The notes under the pieces: model-generated
Seen by the model: only the letters and a program-made list of their open reading frames with translations
Databases searched by the model: none
Told to the model about the DNA's origin: nothing
Part shown: positions 39,168 to 49,235 of the stretch, one piece after another
Layout: each line of letters starts with the position of its first letter
Numbering within the stretch: the first letter of the stretch is position 1
Program-made: the position numbers and the translations under genes
Assembly (NCBI GenBank): GCA_019459525.1
Contig: JAIBEY010000084.1
Span: 31,358-95,357 of the forward strand
From: Prolixibacteraceae bacterium
GTDB lineage: Bacteria; Bacteroidota; Bacteroidia; Bacteroidales; Prolixibacteraceae
Length of the DNA stretch: 64,000 bases
Reading direction: 5' to 3'

Positions 39168-40940
39168 TTGATCGTTCAGCGTACCTTCCGGAAAAGTATA
39201 TTCCTAAATTTTTTCATCATCTTTTCAATTTTTACGGTTTCTGTCCTGCTGTATCAGTACGATCGCGAAAAAGATTACCGGATAAAGCAACTCGAACTAA
39301 CACTCGATAATGTTTCAGAGGTTGCGCATCGGTATATTGAACACCGGAACATATTTGATTCCGGCGATTTCAGATCACTTGATACATTGAAAAGCCTGAT
39401 TCCCATTTCAAACACGAGATTAACGGTTTTAAATTATTCAGGGGAAGTTCTTTACGATAGTTTTGTTCCCGAATACAGCAAGCTGGAAAATCACCTCTCG
39501 CGCCAGGAAGTTCAGCAGTCCCTTAAAGAAGGGCGCGGATCTTCTATCCGGCTATCGAGTTCTACCAACCAGGAATTCTACTATTATGCCAAAGATTATA
39601 AAAATTACATCATTCGTTCTGCAGCAATTTACAACATCGAAATAAAAAACTTCCTAAAAACGGAACGGATCTTTCTGCTTTTTGCCCTTTTCCTGTTTGT
39701 ACTGATGTGGGTGTTGCTCCATTTTACCACCTTACGGTTGAGCGAATTTATAGTCAAACTCAAAGACTTTGCCCTGAAAGCCGGGAATAATGAAGACATT
39801 GAAGTGTTGGACAGCGACTTTAAGGATAATGAATTGGGAATCATTCGCAAACAGATCATTCAGATTTACGATAACCTTAAAAAGACCAAAGACGAGCTAA
39901 CCATTGAACAGGAAAAACTATACGACCACCTACAGGTACTCGACGAAGGAATTGCTATTTTTTCGCCCCAGAGGAACAAAATATTAGCGAACAGTCACTT
40001 CATTCAATTCATTAATATCATTTCGGAGGCATCGACTATAACTGCCGAAAACATTTTTCAAATACCCGAATTTGAAAGGGTCGTTAATTTTTTGGATCAC
40101 CAAATCCGGAAACAGGAACAGCCTGCCGGGAAAGAGCTGTCGCAGTTGCTCTACAATATCGAGAAGAACGAAAAATATTTCCAGATCAAATGCATCGTAT
40201 TTTCGGACGAGAGTTTTGAAATCATGATTAGTGATATTACGCGTCCCGAAAGGCGTCGGCTACTCAAGCAACAGTTGACTTCGAATATTGCACACGAGTT
40301 AAAAACGCCGCTGGCGTCCATTAAAGGATACCTCGAAACGATTCTGAACAACCCAAGTATTCCGGCAGAGAAACAAACCTATTTTATGGAAAAGGCTTTT
40401 GCGCAGTCGGAACGCCTGACTGATTTGCTTAACGACATTTCGTTGCTCAACAACATCGAAGATGCCGGAGAATTGTTTGAATTTAAGCAACTGCCACTCC
40501 GTCCGGTTATTCGTGATGTGATTGAGAACCTTCGCGTTCGTATGACACAGAAACACATAAACTGCCACGTTGAGGTAGGCTCCGAAGTAACCATCAACGG
40601 AAACGAATCGTTGCTTTTTTCAGTTTTTCAGAACCTGCTTGAAAACTCGATAAATTATGCGGGCGAAAACATCACTGTTCTTATTTCCAAATACCTGGAA
40701 GACGAGAAATACTACTACTTTAAATACTCCGATTCCGGACCTGGAATTTCAGAAGAACACCTCCCCCGTATTTTTGAGCGTTTCTACCGGGTCGATTACG
40801 GAAGATCGCGTGAAACGGGTGGTACCGGGCTGGGACTTTCGATCGTAAAAAATGCAGTCCTGCTGCATAAGGGCGAGATTTCAGCACGGAATAAAGCTGA
40901 AGGTGGTTTGGAATTTTTATTCTCCTTATCAAAAAAATGA
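39168..40940 (+). CDS. Sensor histidine kinase, PhoR-like
   Basis: Two TM segments, SNIAHELKTPLASIKGYLETIL, FSVFQNLLENSINYAG, SDSGPGISEEHLPRIFERFYRVD, GGTGLGLSIVKNAV; TTG start. Confidence 0.93.
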   Translation: MIVQRTFRKSIFLNFFIIFSIFTVSVLLYQYDREKDYRIKQLELTLDNVSEVAHRYIEHRNIFDSGDFRSLDTLKSLIPISNTRLTVLNYSGEVLYDSFVPEYSKLENHLSRQEVQQSLKEGRGSSIRLSSSTNQEFYYYAKDYKNYIIRSAAIYNIEIKNFLKTERIFLLFALFLFVLMWVLLHFTTLRLSEFIVKLKDFALKAGNNEDIEVLDSDFKDNELGIIRKQIIQIYDNLKKTKDELTIEQEKLYDHLQVLDEGIAIFSPQRNKILANSHFIQFINIISEASTITAENIFQIPEFERVVNFLDHQIRKQEQPAGKELSQLLYNIEKNEKYFQIKCIVFSDESFEIMISDITRPERRRLLKQQLTSNIAHELKTPLASIKGYLETILNNPSIPAEKQTYFMEKAFAQSERLTDLLNDISLLNNIEDAGELFEFKQLPLRPVIRDVIENLRVRMTQKHINCHVEVGSEVTINGNESLLFSVFQNLLENSINYAGENITVLISKYLEDEKYYYFKYSDSGPGISEEHLPRIFERFYRVDYGRSRETGGTGLGLSIVKNAVLLHKGEISARNKAEGGLEFLFSLSKK

Positions 40941-41173
40941 AACGCTGAAGCACTTATAAATTCAGCCATTTGAGACTCAGTTAGTTAATCTGAAATATTT
41001 TCTGCACAAATATAATCCCGGATTTCACCGGAATTTCGTTTATCCCAAAGCCCCATTTTTCGTTCAAATCTTTTACATGTTTGAAAGTACCTTTTAAATC
41101 ATTTCTGAATATTTTTTTTAAATTTAACAACAAGCCTTTATAGCAGTTGTTATCAATTTGAAACGATTTAAAA

Positions 41174-42589
41174 ATGGATATAATACACATTAGTGCAGAG
41201 TGTTATCCGGCCGCAAAGGTTGGTGGGTTAGCCGATGTTGTGGGTGCATTGCCCAAATATCAGTCATTGTTGGGGCATTCGGCAACCGTAATTATGCCGT
41301 TTTATCACGGGAAGTTTAGCAAGTCAAACGAGTTTACGGTTGTTTTTTCAGGTTATGCGCGGTTAGGGCACGCCAATCTGGCGTTCAACATATTAAAACC
41401 GGTAAATAATAACCTGGGCTACGACCTGTTTTTTGTTGACATTCCGGGCTTATTTGATCGCGAAAACGTGTATTCTTACCACGACGATACTGAACGGTTC
41501 ATTACCTTCCAGATTGCTACACTAAACTGGTTGAATACACTTGAAAAAACTCCTGATGTGGTACATTGTCACGATCAGCACACGGGCTTCATCCCGTTTA
41601 TGATGTCGAAGGTTCGCGAATATTCCAGGTTTGAGCAGGTTCCATCAGTTTTTACCATTCACAACGGGCAGTACCAAGGGCAATTCGGTTTCGATAAACT
41701 GTACTTTCTTCCGCCATTTCATTCTTATTTCAACGGGTTGGTCGAATGGCATAACCTGATTAATCCACTGGCTTCGGCCATCAAATGTGCATGGAGAGTA
41801 ACCACTGTTTCACCAAGTTATCTTGACGAGATTACTTATGAAATGAAAGGAATGGAAGAACTCCTTCGGAACGAAAGGGGAAAATCATACGGCATCCTGA
41901 ATGGAATTGATGTGGAGGTATGGAATCCGGAAACCGACCCAATGCTGGAACAAAACTTTGGATTAAAAACATTGGAACAAGGTAAAAAAGCATGTAAAGA
42001 TTCCCTTTGTAACCAGTTCGGACTGAACCCAGATAAACCGCTCTTTACTTTTATTGGCAGGTTGGTTGGCGAAAAAGGCGCCGACGTGCTGCCCGAAGTC
42101 ATATACAACGTCTCGAAGTATAATCCAGGCGAACAAAACATCCTTATTTTGGGTTCAGGCGAAAAACATATCGAAAACTCGTTACTGCATCTGGAGTCGG
42201 AGTTTAAAGGAAGTTATTGCTCATACATTGGCTACAACGAAAAACTATCGCATATGATTTATGCCGGGGCCGATTTCCTGTTAATGCCATCCCGTGTTGA
42301 GCCTTGTGGACTGAACCAAATGTACGCACTCCGGTATGGCACTATTCCCATTGTAAGGCGAACCGGCGGATTGCGCGATACGGTGATTGATATTGGTGAC
42401 GATGGTTTTGGTATCTGCCACGATCAATGTTCAACCTTCGATATTATCCATTCCATACAAAGAGCTAAAACGTTGTATAAAGATAAAAGAACCTTTAAAA
42501 AGGTCAGAAAAGAAATTATGCAGATTGACCATTCGTGGAACAAGGCCGCTGCAGAATATGTAGAATTATACCAATCACTTAAATTATAA
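41174..42589 (+). CDS. glgA: Glycogen/starch synthase
   Basis: HISAECYPAAKVGGLADVVGALPK, HCHDQHTGFIP, FIGRLVGEKGADVLPE, PSRVEPCGLNQMYALRYGTIPIVRRTGGLRDTV. Confidence 0.95.
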   Translation: MDIIHISAECYPAAKVGGLADVVGALPKYQSLLGHSATVIMPFYHGKFSKSNEFTVVFSGYARLGHANLAFNILKPVNNNLGYDLFFVDIPGLFDRENVYSYHDDTERFITFQIATLNWLNTLEKTPDVVHCHDQHTGFIPFMMSKVREYSRFEQVPSVFTIHNGQYQGQFGFDKLYFLPPFHSYFNGLVEWHNLINPLASAIKCAWRVTTVSPSYLDEITYEMKGMEELLRNERGKSYGILNGIDVEVWNPETDPMLEQNFGLKTLEQGKKACKDSLCNQFGLNPDKPLFTFIGRLVGEKGADVLPEVIYNVSKYNPGEQNILILGSGEKHIENSLLHLESEFKGSYCSYIGYNEKLSHMIYAGADFLLMPSRVEPCGLNQMYALRYGTIPIVRRTGGLRDTVIDIGDDGFGICHDQCSTFDIIHSIQRAKTLYKDKRTFKKVRKEIMQIDHSWNKAAAEYVELYQSLKL

Positions 42590-42592
42590 TTT

Positions 42593-43858
42593 ATGAAAAA
42601 AGAAACATTAGCAATCATTCTGGGAGGTGGTCAGGGATCGAGGTTGTCCCCGCTGACCGAAAACAGATCGAAACCAGCCGTACCCATTGCCGGAAAATAC
42701 CGGTTGGTCGATATCCCCATTTCAAATTGTATTAATTCTGATATCGACCGCATTTTTGTACTGACCCAATTCAACTCGGCTTCGTTAAACAAACACATAA
42801 AAAACACTTACCAGTTTAGCTTCTTCAGCAATTCGTTTGTCGATATTCTGGCCGCCGAACAAACTCCCGACAACAAATCCTGGTTTCAGGGCACTGCCGA
42901 TGCTGTGCGCCAGTGCATGCAGCATTTTGTGAATTACGACTTTGATTATGCCCTGATCCTGTCGGGCGACCAACTGTATCAGATGGATTTCAATGAAATG
43001 ATCGAGGCCCACAAAAAGGCCGGCGCCGCAATTACCATTGCCAGCTTACCTGTTGTTGCCAAAGAAGCACCCGAATTCGGTATCCTGAAAGCAGATTCGG
43101 ATAATTTAATTACTGAATTTATTGAAAAACCGGCTCCGGAATTGTTGCCTGAATGGACCTCGGAAGTAAGCCCCGAAATGGAGCGTGAAGGCAAAATTTA
43201 CCTGGCTTCGATGGGTATTTATGTATTCAACCGCGAATTGCTGGTTCAATTGATGCAAGATAAAGAAACCAAAGACTTTGGCAAAGAGATTATCCCACAC
43301 GCCATTAAGGACCATAAAGTATTGAGCTTTCCATACGAAGGCTACTGGACCGATATCGGTAACATCGACTCGTTTTACGAAGCTAATCTTGGTTTAACCG
43401 ACGACATTCCGAAGTTTAACTTATTCGACAATTCAAAGTTAGTTTATACCCGTGCACGATTACTCCCACCTTCAAAAATTTCGGGTACTCAACTGGAAAA
43501 GACGGTCGTTTCCGAAGGCTGTATTATTCATGCCAGCCGCATAGAGCACTCGGTCATCGGAATCCGTTCGCGAATCGGGAAAGGCACCACCATTGCGCAT
43601 TCGTACATTATGGGTAACGATTTTTATCAAAACCTTGACGAGATTGATACCAACTACAACAACGGTACCGTTATGGGCATTGGCGAGAGGTGCCATTTAA
43701 ACAACTGTATTGTCGATAAAAATGTACACATCGGTAACGACGTTCGTGTAAACGGCGGGAAACATTTACCCGATTCGAACAACGCACTCTACTCGGTAAA
43801 AGAAGGAATTGTAGTCGTTAAAAAAGGCGCGGTTCTCCCCAACGGATATGTAATTTGA
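42593..43858 (+). CDS. glgC: Glucose-1-phosphate adenylyltransferase
   Basis: ILGGGQGSRLSPLTENRSKPAVPIAGKYRLVDIPISNCINS, SGDQLYQMDF, GYWTDIGNIDSFYEAN. Confidence 0.96.
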   Translation: MKKETLAIILGGGQGSRLSPLTENRSKPAVPIAGKYRLVDIPISNCINSDIDRIFVLTQFNSASLNKHIKNTYQFSFFSNSFVDILAAEQTPDNKSWFQGTADAVRQCMQHFVNYDFDYALILSGDQLYQMDFNEMIEAHKKAGAAITIASLPVVAKEAPEFGILKADSDNLITEFIEKPAPELLPEWTSEVSPEMEREGKIYLASMGIYVFNRELLVQLMQDKETKDFGKEIIPHAIKDHKVLSFPYEGYWTDIGNIDSFYEANLGLTDDIPKFNLFDNSKLVYTRARLLPPSKISGTQLEKTVVSEGCIIHASRIEHSVIGIRSRIGKGTTIAHSYIMGNDFYQNLDEIDTNYNNGTVMGIGERCHLNNCIVDKNVHIGNDVRVNGGKHLPDSNNALYSVKEGIVVVKKGAVLPNGYVI

Positions 43859-43885
43859 GCTTGCTGATTAGATTCAGGTTTCAAA

Positions 43886-43930
43886 AACAGCCACAACTAA
43901 TTTGTATTAGTAGTGGCTGTTTCTTTTTTG
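43886..43930 (+). terminator. Terminator after glgC
   Basis: AAACAGCCACAACTAATTTGTATTAGTAGTGGCTGTTTCTTTTTTG. Confidence 0.8.
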
Positions 43931-44000
43931 TAAAATGTTATGATTTTAATTCCTGAAATACATATATTTGATAACATAAAAACACAAACACTTATCCCCA

Positions 44001-44900
44001 ATGAGAACAAAACTGATTTCCCTATTTATTATCACATGTTTTCTTGCAGTAAATAATGCTGGTGCTGCAAACAAAGTGCTGTTACGGCTTAATCTTCAGA
44101 AAGGAAGTACCTATCAAATGACAATGGTTTCGACCAACCAGATTGAACAGGAAATGATGGGCCAAAAAATGAAGATCGACCAGAACATCGAAATGAAATT
44201 TTCATATACTGTTTTGGATGTTTTACCCGACAAAAATTTCCTGATTGAATATTCATTCGTGAAAATGAAGCTGGATATGGATATCAACGGGCAGAAAGTT
44301 GTAATGGACTCTGACGGTGATAGCGCCGATCCGATGAATGCTTCCATCAAAGATCTGATTTCACTTAAATTGAAATTAACACTGAACCCCAAAGGAGAGG
44401 TTCAAAAAGTTGAAGGATTGGAAGAATACGGTAAAAAGCTCTCTGGAAATCCGCAAATGGCGCAAACCATGCAAATGTTTTCCGACGAAAATAATTTCAA
44501 ATCGTACTTTGGCCAAACATTCAATTACTTTCCTGAAAATGAAGTTGCTGTTGGCGACCAGTGGAAAACAAGCATAAAACTGCCAGCCCTGATGAACGTG
44601 GAAATTGCCATGGCATTTGAAGTTGCTGCGATAGACAAAAATCAGGTTCATTTAAATGTCGTCTCCGACGTTGACATGGAAGCTCCGGTTGAGCAGATGG
44701 GAATGAAAATAAACGTAAAAATGACCGGAAAACAAAGTGGAAAAATGACCATCGACACCACCGATGGCTGGTTAACGTCTTCAGATTTAATCCAAAAATT
44801 TGATATGCTTATGAAAATGAAAAATCCGCAAACCGGAGAAGATATGGAAATTCCAATGATTATGAATTCGGTTGCCAACATTGCCGTCATCAAAAAATAA
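44001..44900 (+). CDS. Secreted hypothetical protein, DUF6263-like
   Basis: Signal peptide; RLNLQKGSTYQMTMVSTNQIEQEMMGQKMKIDQNIEMKFSYTVLD. Confidence 0.7.
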   Translation: MRTKLISLFIITCFLAVNNAGAANKVLLRLNLQKGSTYQMTMVSTNQIEQEMMGQKMKIDQNIEMKFSYTVLDVLPDKNFLIEYSFVKMKLDMDINGQKVVMDSDGDSADPMNASIKDLISLKLKLTLNPKGEVQKVEGLEEYGKKLSGNPQMAQTMQMFSDENNFKSYFGQTFNYFPENEVAVGDQWKTSIKLPALMNVEIAMAFEVAAIDKNQVHLNVVSDVDMEAPVEQMGMKINVKMTGKQSGKMTIDTTDGWLTSSDLIQKFDMLMKMKNPQTGEDMEIPMIMNSVANIAVIKK

Positions 44901-44931
44901 TACGATCTGGTATTTCAGGACTATAAAAACA

Positions 44932-44978
44932 TTGGGGTTTAAATCAGTTTGATTTAAACCCCAATGTTTTTATTCCTG
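44932..44978. terminator. Bidirectional terminator hairpin
   Basis: CATTGGGGTTTAAATCAGTTTGATTTAAACCCCAATGTTTTTATT. Confidence 0.85.
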
Positions 44979-44985
44979 CAAAGAA

Positions 44986-46557
44986 TTATTGCCCCTGTGC
45001 TGTTTGATAGTAAAAGAACTCCTCAGTTGATTGTATCCTGATCTGACCATGATGACCGCTATCAGCCCATCCTGCAACAGATGGCCCCCATTGACCACTG
45101 GAGCCACTGTTTCCGTTTGGGTTTCCGTTTCCTCCTCTTCCGCCAGAACCTCCATGTCCACCAGAACCATGCATGCCGCCAGAACCTCCGTCGCTGTGGG
45201 CAACAATCAAATGCCGATAGGGCATCGCATCAGCGGTGAAGTATAGCGTGATATCTCCTCCATAGCCGCCAGGGCCTCCCAGTCCGCCAGCACCACCCCA
45301 GCCGCCATTGCCGCCATCACCGCCAGGGCCTTGTTTCACTTCTTCCACAACAACTTCAATAACCTCGTCAACATAAACCGTTTCGGCAACTTCAACATCT
45401 ACCTCAACTTCATATTCTTTTCCCTCGCTATCGGTTTTCTTCTGCTTTTCTTTACGGACCACAATTTTTGTTACCGGTTTTTTAACCGTCCGCTTTTCGA
45501 TGTGTTTTTCAATCCATTTTTCACCTTCTGGTCCATCGCCACCATTGCCACCCCTACCGCCAACTCCGCCAGAACCTCCGGAACCTCCGTTCGACGAAAC
45601 ATCAAGTTTTCCTCCGTCAGGATTAATCAGGTAACGAAATTCTTCACCAGACCAAAGGTTTTGGGCGTAAACATAGAGCAAGTCGCAGTTTAAAACAGAA
45701 TCGCGGTACAGATCAGTCCATACACCAATTTCAGGACCATCGCTGCCTGATTCGCCATTTTGCCCATCCTGTCCGTGGTATCCATGATTGCCCGAAGAAC
45801 CGGAACTTCCATCAGCCCCCCAAAGTCCGGCACCACCGGCAGAACCTCTGAAATGCAAATCGTAGGCATGCTTGTAGTCCAACCGTACCGTAAAAGTATC
45901 AGCAACCGATTCATTCCTCAACGAATTAACAATAAGAGCAGCACGGTGATCCACAATCCTGGTAAAATCAGGCTCAATCGTAAATCGGCCATTCTTCCAT
46001 AAGCCACCATCAACAGAAAACTGGAAAAAATCTGCCTCCCGGCTGTTTCGCAAATTAGTGCATATTCTTTTCTGACCGTTATTAAATTCGGTGAGCAACT
46101 CACCTTTAATCTGTGTTCCGGGAGCTTTATCGAACCCAGTTACCGGTCGGTATTCAATTCGAGTTTCGTAATTCAGAGGTAGTAAAAGCTCTTTGGCCAG
46201 TTCGGGCTGCTTTCTCGGATAAGCTTTAATATCCAAATATTTTCCCTTTGATGGCACAAGCTGCTCATTAACCTCAATCCGGCCAGAAAAATTAGTTCCA
46301 CCTGAAACATCAACCTTGTACCTCCACCACCAGGCGTTTCCACCACTCATCCCAACTGTTTTCCTGATTTTTCCGTTTTTATAATACGAGATAATCCCGA
46401 TCCGGAACGATTCACCCGGAAGGATCAATTGCTGATCATCAAAAACAATTTGGATGGAATCCATTTTCGGGGTAAACGAAAACCCCGAAACAGAACACCC
46501 CATTCCGGAAATAAGGTAAAAAACCAAAGCAATGCGGAAGATTCTATTTTGTTTCAT
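44986..46557 (-). CDS. Glycine-rich/collagen-like lipoprotein
   Basis: Lipobox SGMGCS; Gly-rich tracts GSAGGAGLWGADGSSGSSGNHGYHGQDGQNG, NGGSGGSGGVGGRGGNGGDG and GPGGDGGNGGWGGAGGLGGPGGYGG. Confidence 0.85.
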   Translation of the reverse strand: MKQNRIFRIALVFYLISGMGCSVSGFSFTPKMDSIQIVFDDQQLILPGESFRIGIISYYKNGKIRKTVGMSGGNAWWWRYKVDVSGGTNFSGRIEVNEQLVPSKGKYLDIKAYPRKQPELAKELLLPLNYETRIEYRPVTGFDKAPGTQIKGELLTEFNNGQKRICTNLRNSREADFFQFSVDGGLWKNGRFTIEPDFTRIVDHRAALIVNSLRNESVADTFTVRLDYKHAYDLHFRGSAGGAGLWGADGSSGSSGNHGYHGQDGQNGESGSDGPEIGVWTDLYRDSVLNCDLLYVYAQNLWSGEEFRYLINPDGGKLDVSSNGGSGGSGGVGGRGGNGGDGPEGEKWIEKHIEKRTVKKPVTKIVVRKEKQKKTDSEGKEYEVEVDVEVAETVYVDEVIEVVVEEVKQGPGGDGGNGGWGGAGGLGGPGGYGGDITLYFTADAMPYRHLIVAHSDGGSGGMHGSGGHGGSGGRGGNGNPNGNSGSSGQWGPSVAGWADSGHHGQIRIQSTEEFFYYQTAQGQ

Positions 46558-46758
46558 TTTGCAGGGGATTTGGTTTTTGTATTATGCTATGCTAAATATC
46601 AAAAACCGTTCCGTTTAATAACTCCGCAGAAACAGATTTTGTAATCTATCCTTTTATCTGAGCCTGAAATCATCCGGATGCAGAAAACTTATTTCGCGCG
46701 GAAATGCCTGTTTGCAATTGAGAATGAATAAAAACTATCAAACCGACGTTTTTTCTTC

Positions 46759-46788
46759 TTGAAAACATGAAAAATATCGTTAGTTTTA
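46759..46788 (+). promoter_or_regulatory. Bacteroidetes-type promoter upstream of the trpB2 leader
   Basis: TTG-N19-TAGTTTTA. Confidence 0.5.
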
Positions 46789-46808
46789 CTCGCTTTTTTA
46801 AGAAAAAT

Positions 46809-46898
46809 ATGTACCAACCACCTTTATACGGAAAAGAATGGAATTGGCGTAACATTAAAATGGAAACGCGAGAATTAACTATTGATTTGCAGTCGTAA
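46809..46898 (+). CDS. Candidate Trp leader peptide
   Basis: MYQPPLYGKEWNWRNIKMETRELTIDLQS*; Trp codons at 46839 and 46845; 8 nt before a strong terminator hairpin; upstream of trpB2. Confidence 0.65.
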   Translation: MYQPPLYGKEWNWRNIKMETRELTIDLQS

Positions 46899-46906
46899 AG
46901 GCTGGG

Positions 46907-46950
46907 AAAGGGACTTTCTGCGTGTGTGCAGAAAGTCCCTTTTCTATTTC
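46907..46950 (+). terminator. Candidate trp attenuator hairpin
   Basis: AAAGGGACTTTCTGC-GTGTGT-GCAGAAAGTCCCTTT (15-bp perfect stem) followed by TCTATTTCT. Confidence 0.8.
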
Positions 46951-47008
46951 TCAGATCTGAAAATGGAGCAAAAAAAATAAATTGAACTACTAATAAAAAT
47001 GTAAAATC

Positions 47009-48385
47009 ATGACCAGACAAAAGAAAATTTACCTCGACGAATCGGAAATGCCCAAACAATGGTATAACCTTGCACCCGATCTACCCACACCAATGAATCC
47101 GCCGTTAGGTCCCGATGGGAATCCTGTTCGCCCCGAGATGCTTGCCCCGGTATTCCCAATGAACCTGATAGAACAGGAAGTTTCTCAGGACCGCTGGATT
47201 GATATTCCTGAAGAAATTCGCCAGATACTGTTTCAGTGGAGGCCAAGTCCACTGATTCGCGCCTATGAACTGGAAGCCGCCCTCGGCACCCCTGCAAAAA
47301 TTTATTATAAAAATGAAGGCGTTTCGCCTGCCGGAAGCCACAAGCCCAATACAGCCGTGCCACAGGCCTGGTACAACAAACAATTTGGTATCAAAAAACT
47401 GACTACCGAAACCGGAGCCGGACAATGGGGATCGGCACTTTCGTATGCCTGCGCCCAAATTGGGGGTATCGAGTGTAAAGTGTATATGGTTCGTGTAAGT
47501 TTCGACCAAAAACCTTTCCGCAAAATGCTGATGCAAACCTGGGGAGGTAAGTGTGTGGCCAGTCCAAGCATGGAAACTCAGGCCGGTCGCGATATTTTAG
47601 CCGAATATCCGGATACCCCCGGAAGTTTGGGGATTGCCATTTCAGAAGCTATTGAAGAGGCCGTGAGCGATTCAACCGGAAAAACCCGTTATGCACTGGG
47701 CTCTGTGCTGAACCACGTGATGATTCACCAATCCATTATTGGGCTGGAAGCAAAAAAACAATTGGCCAAAGTGGGGATCAATAAACCCGACATTGTAATT
47801 GGCTGCTGCGGTGGAGGAAGTAATTTCGCCGGAATTTCGTTCCCGTTTATGTACGATAAAATTCACGGATCCGACATTCAGATTATTGGAGCAGAACCAT
47901 TCTCCTGCCCCACACTAACCAAAGCCCCATTCATATACGACCACGGCGATGTGGCTAAAATGACCCCGTTAATGGCGATGCACAGTTTGGGCCACAACTT
48001 TGTTCCGGCACCCATCCATGCCGGAGGGTTACGTTACCACGGAATGGCCCCGTTGGTAAGCGCAGCTTTGCGCGATGGTTTGATGGAAGCGCAGGCCATT
48101 CACCAAAGCGAATGTTTCGAAGCGGGATTGCTGTTTACCAAAACCGAAGGTATTATTCCAGCCCCCGAAACGACTCATGCTATTGCAGCCACTATTCGCG
48201 AAGCGCTGAAAGCCAAAGAAGAAGGCAAAGAAAAAGTAATCCTGTTCAATTTCAGCGGACATGGTTTGATGGATCTCGTAGGCTACGACAAATACATGAC
48301 CGGCCAGTTATCGGATTACGAATATCCGGAACACGAAATTGAAAAAAACCTGGCCAAATTGGTTGGTTACCCAATGCCAAAATAA
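47009..48385 (+). CDS. trpB2: Tryptophan synthase beta-like protein, TrpB2 type
   Basis: [70 protein letters not shown]; 458 aa, solitary. Confidence 0.93.
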   Translation: MTRQKKIYLDESEMPKQWYNLAPDLPTPMNPPLGPDGNPVRPEMLAPVFPMNLIEQEVSQDRWIDIPEEIRQILFQWRPSPLIRAYELEAALGTPAKIYYKNEGVSPAGSHKPNTAVPQAWYNKQFGIKKLTTETGAGQWGSALSYACAQIGGIECKVYMVRVSFDQKPFRKMLMQTWGGKCVASPSMETQAGRDILAEYPDTPGSLGIAISEAIEEAVSDSTGKTRYALGSVLNHVMIHQSIIGLEAKKQLAKVGINKPDIVIGCCGGGSNFAGISFPFMYDKIHGSDIQIIGAEPFSCPTLTKAPFIYDHGDVAKMTPLMAMHSLGHNFVPAPIHAGGLRYHGMAPLVSAALRDGLMEAQAIHQSECFEAGLLFTKTEGIIPAPETTHAIAATIREALKAKEEGKEKVILFNFSGHGLMDLVGYDKYMTGQLSDYEYPEHEIEKNLAKLVGYPMPK

Positions 48386-48423
48386 TACAGGCAAAGTAAG
48401 TTGGTTCTACGCATTGTAAAATA

Positions 48424-48460
48424 CAGAGAGGTTGTTGGTTACGGCAACCTCTCTTTTGTT
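48424..48460 (+). terminator. Terminator after trpB2
   Basis: AGAGAGGTTGTTGGTTACGGCAACCTCTCTTTTG. Confidence 0.75.
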
Positions 48461-48476
48461 CCTGCAGAATCTTAAC

Positions 48477-48662
48477 TTATTCTTCTTTATTGGTATTTAT
48501 TTTCAGCAAAGAATAAATTAAACAATACCTGAAAATGCCCGTTGCCAAAATCACAATTCCTATAAGCCCCCAGTAGCTCTCAAAAACAACACCACCGATG
48601 GCCAGACCCAAACCAATAACGATGCGGAAAACACGATCGATTGAACCCACATTGCATTTCAT
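48477..48662 (-). CDS. DUF2892 (YgaP-like membrane domain) protein
   Basis: MKCNVGSIDRVFRIVIGLGLAIGG..., 61 aa. Confidence 0.85.
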   Translation of the reverse strand: MKCNVGSIDRVFRIVIGLGLAIGGVVFESYWGLIGIVILATGIFRYCLIYSLLKINTNKEE

Positions 48663-48712
48663 AATCCATAGATTTATAGTTCAATCATGATACGGGTAAA
48701 ACAAAAAGTGGT

Positions 48713-49141
48713 TTAGAAATTCTGCTCCAGGATTTCGGCTGAAGATGCCACCAAGCCACTGCATACAGTATCGAACAGATTCTTCTCGTTGGCCTCAGCT
48801 GATCCTTCGGGAGTTGAAATGTTTACTCCGAGCAATTTTTTACATTTTAATGAGCCGTGTTTGGCAATAAACAATTCGTTGAATTTTTTAACAGCCACTT
48901 TGGTTTCAGCCTTTATTTCCTGAATAGTTTTCCCTTCAGCTTGTGCTTTCAGGCCCAAAACCATGTATGCCCCGGTAACGGCGCCACAAGTTTCGGCCAT
49001 GGCCATTCCTCCGCCAAAACCGGCTGAAATTTTCAATGCAGTCATTTCATCAAGGTTTAAATCCTGAGCAAAACTCAACAACACAGATTGGGCGCAATTC
49101 AGCGTTTTGAAGTTTTCGATGGCTAGTTCTGATTTTTTCAT
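48713..49141 (-). CDS. C_GCAxxG_C_C-family redox-type protein
   Basis: LNCAQSVLLSF, GFGGGMAMAETCGAVTGAYMVLGL, LKCKKLLG, CSGLVASSAEIL. Confidence 0.88.
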   Translation of the reverse strand: MKKSELAIENFKTLNCAQSVLLSFAQDLNLDEMTALKISAGFGGGMAMAETCGAVTGAYMVLGLKAQAEGKTIQEIKAETKVAVKKFNELFIAKHGSLKCKKLLGVNISTPEGSAEANEKNLFDTVCSGLVASSAEILEQNF

Positions 49142-49154
49142 GATGGTTGTTTTT

Positions 49155-49171
49155 TACCCCTGACGGGGGTA
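49155..49171. promoter_or_regulatory. Inverted repeat, candidate operator
   Basis: TACCCC-TGACG-GGGGTA, 13 bp upstream of the C_GCAxxG_C_C start codon. Confidence 0.55.
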
Positions 49172-49184
49172 GGTGACTAAAGTA

Positions 49185-49215
49185 AAAAACCCGAAGCAAC
49201 GACCCCGGGTTTTCT
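49185..49215 (-). terminator. Terminator after pgk
   Basis: AAAACCCG...CGGGTTTT between pgk stop and the next gene. Confidence 0.5.
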
Positions 49216-49235
49216 GTATTTGAGATTGAATATTT

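Noticed and set aside
40981-41190. 69-aa minus-strand ORF overlapping the glgA start
   Set aside because: It covers the glgA leader and start codon, has no recognisable domain and lies in an AT-rich gap; more likely a chance ORF.
44970-45246. Alternate-frame ORFs in the glycine-rich lipoprotein gene
   Set aside because: Low-complexity GC-biased tracts keep alternate frames open; the Gly-rich frame has a signal peptide and lipobox.
45090-45620. G-rich minus-strand tracts considered as regulatory G-quadruplexes
   Set aside because: Fully explained by glycine codons of the collagen-like protein.
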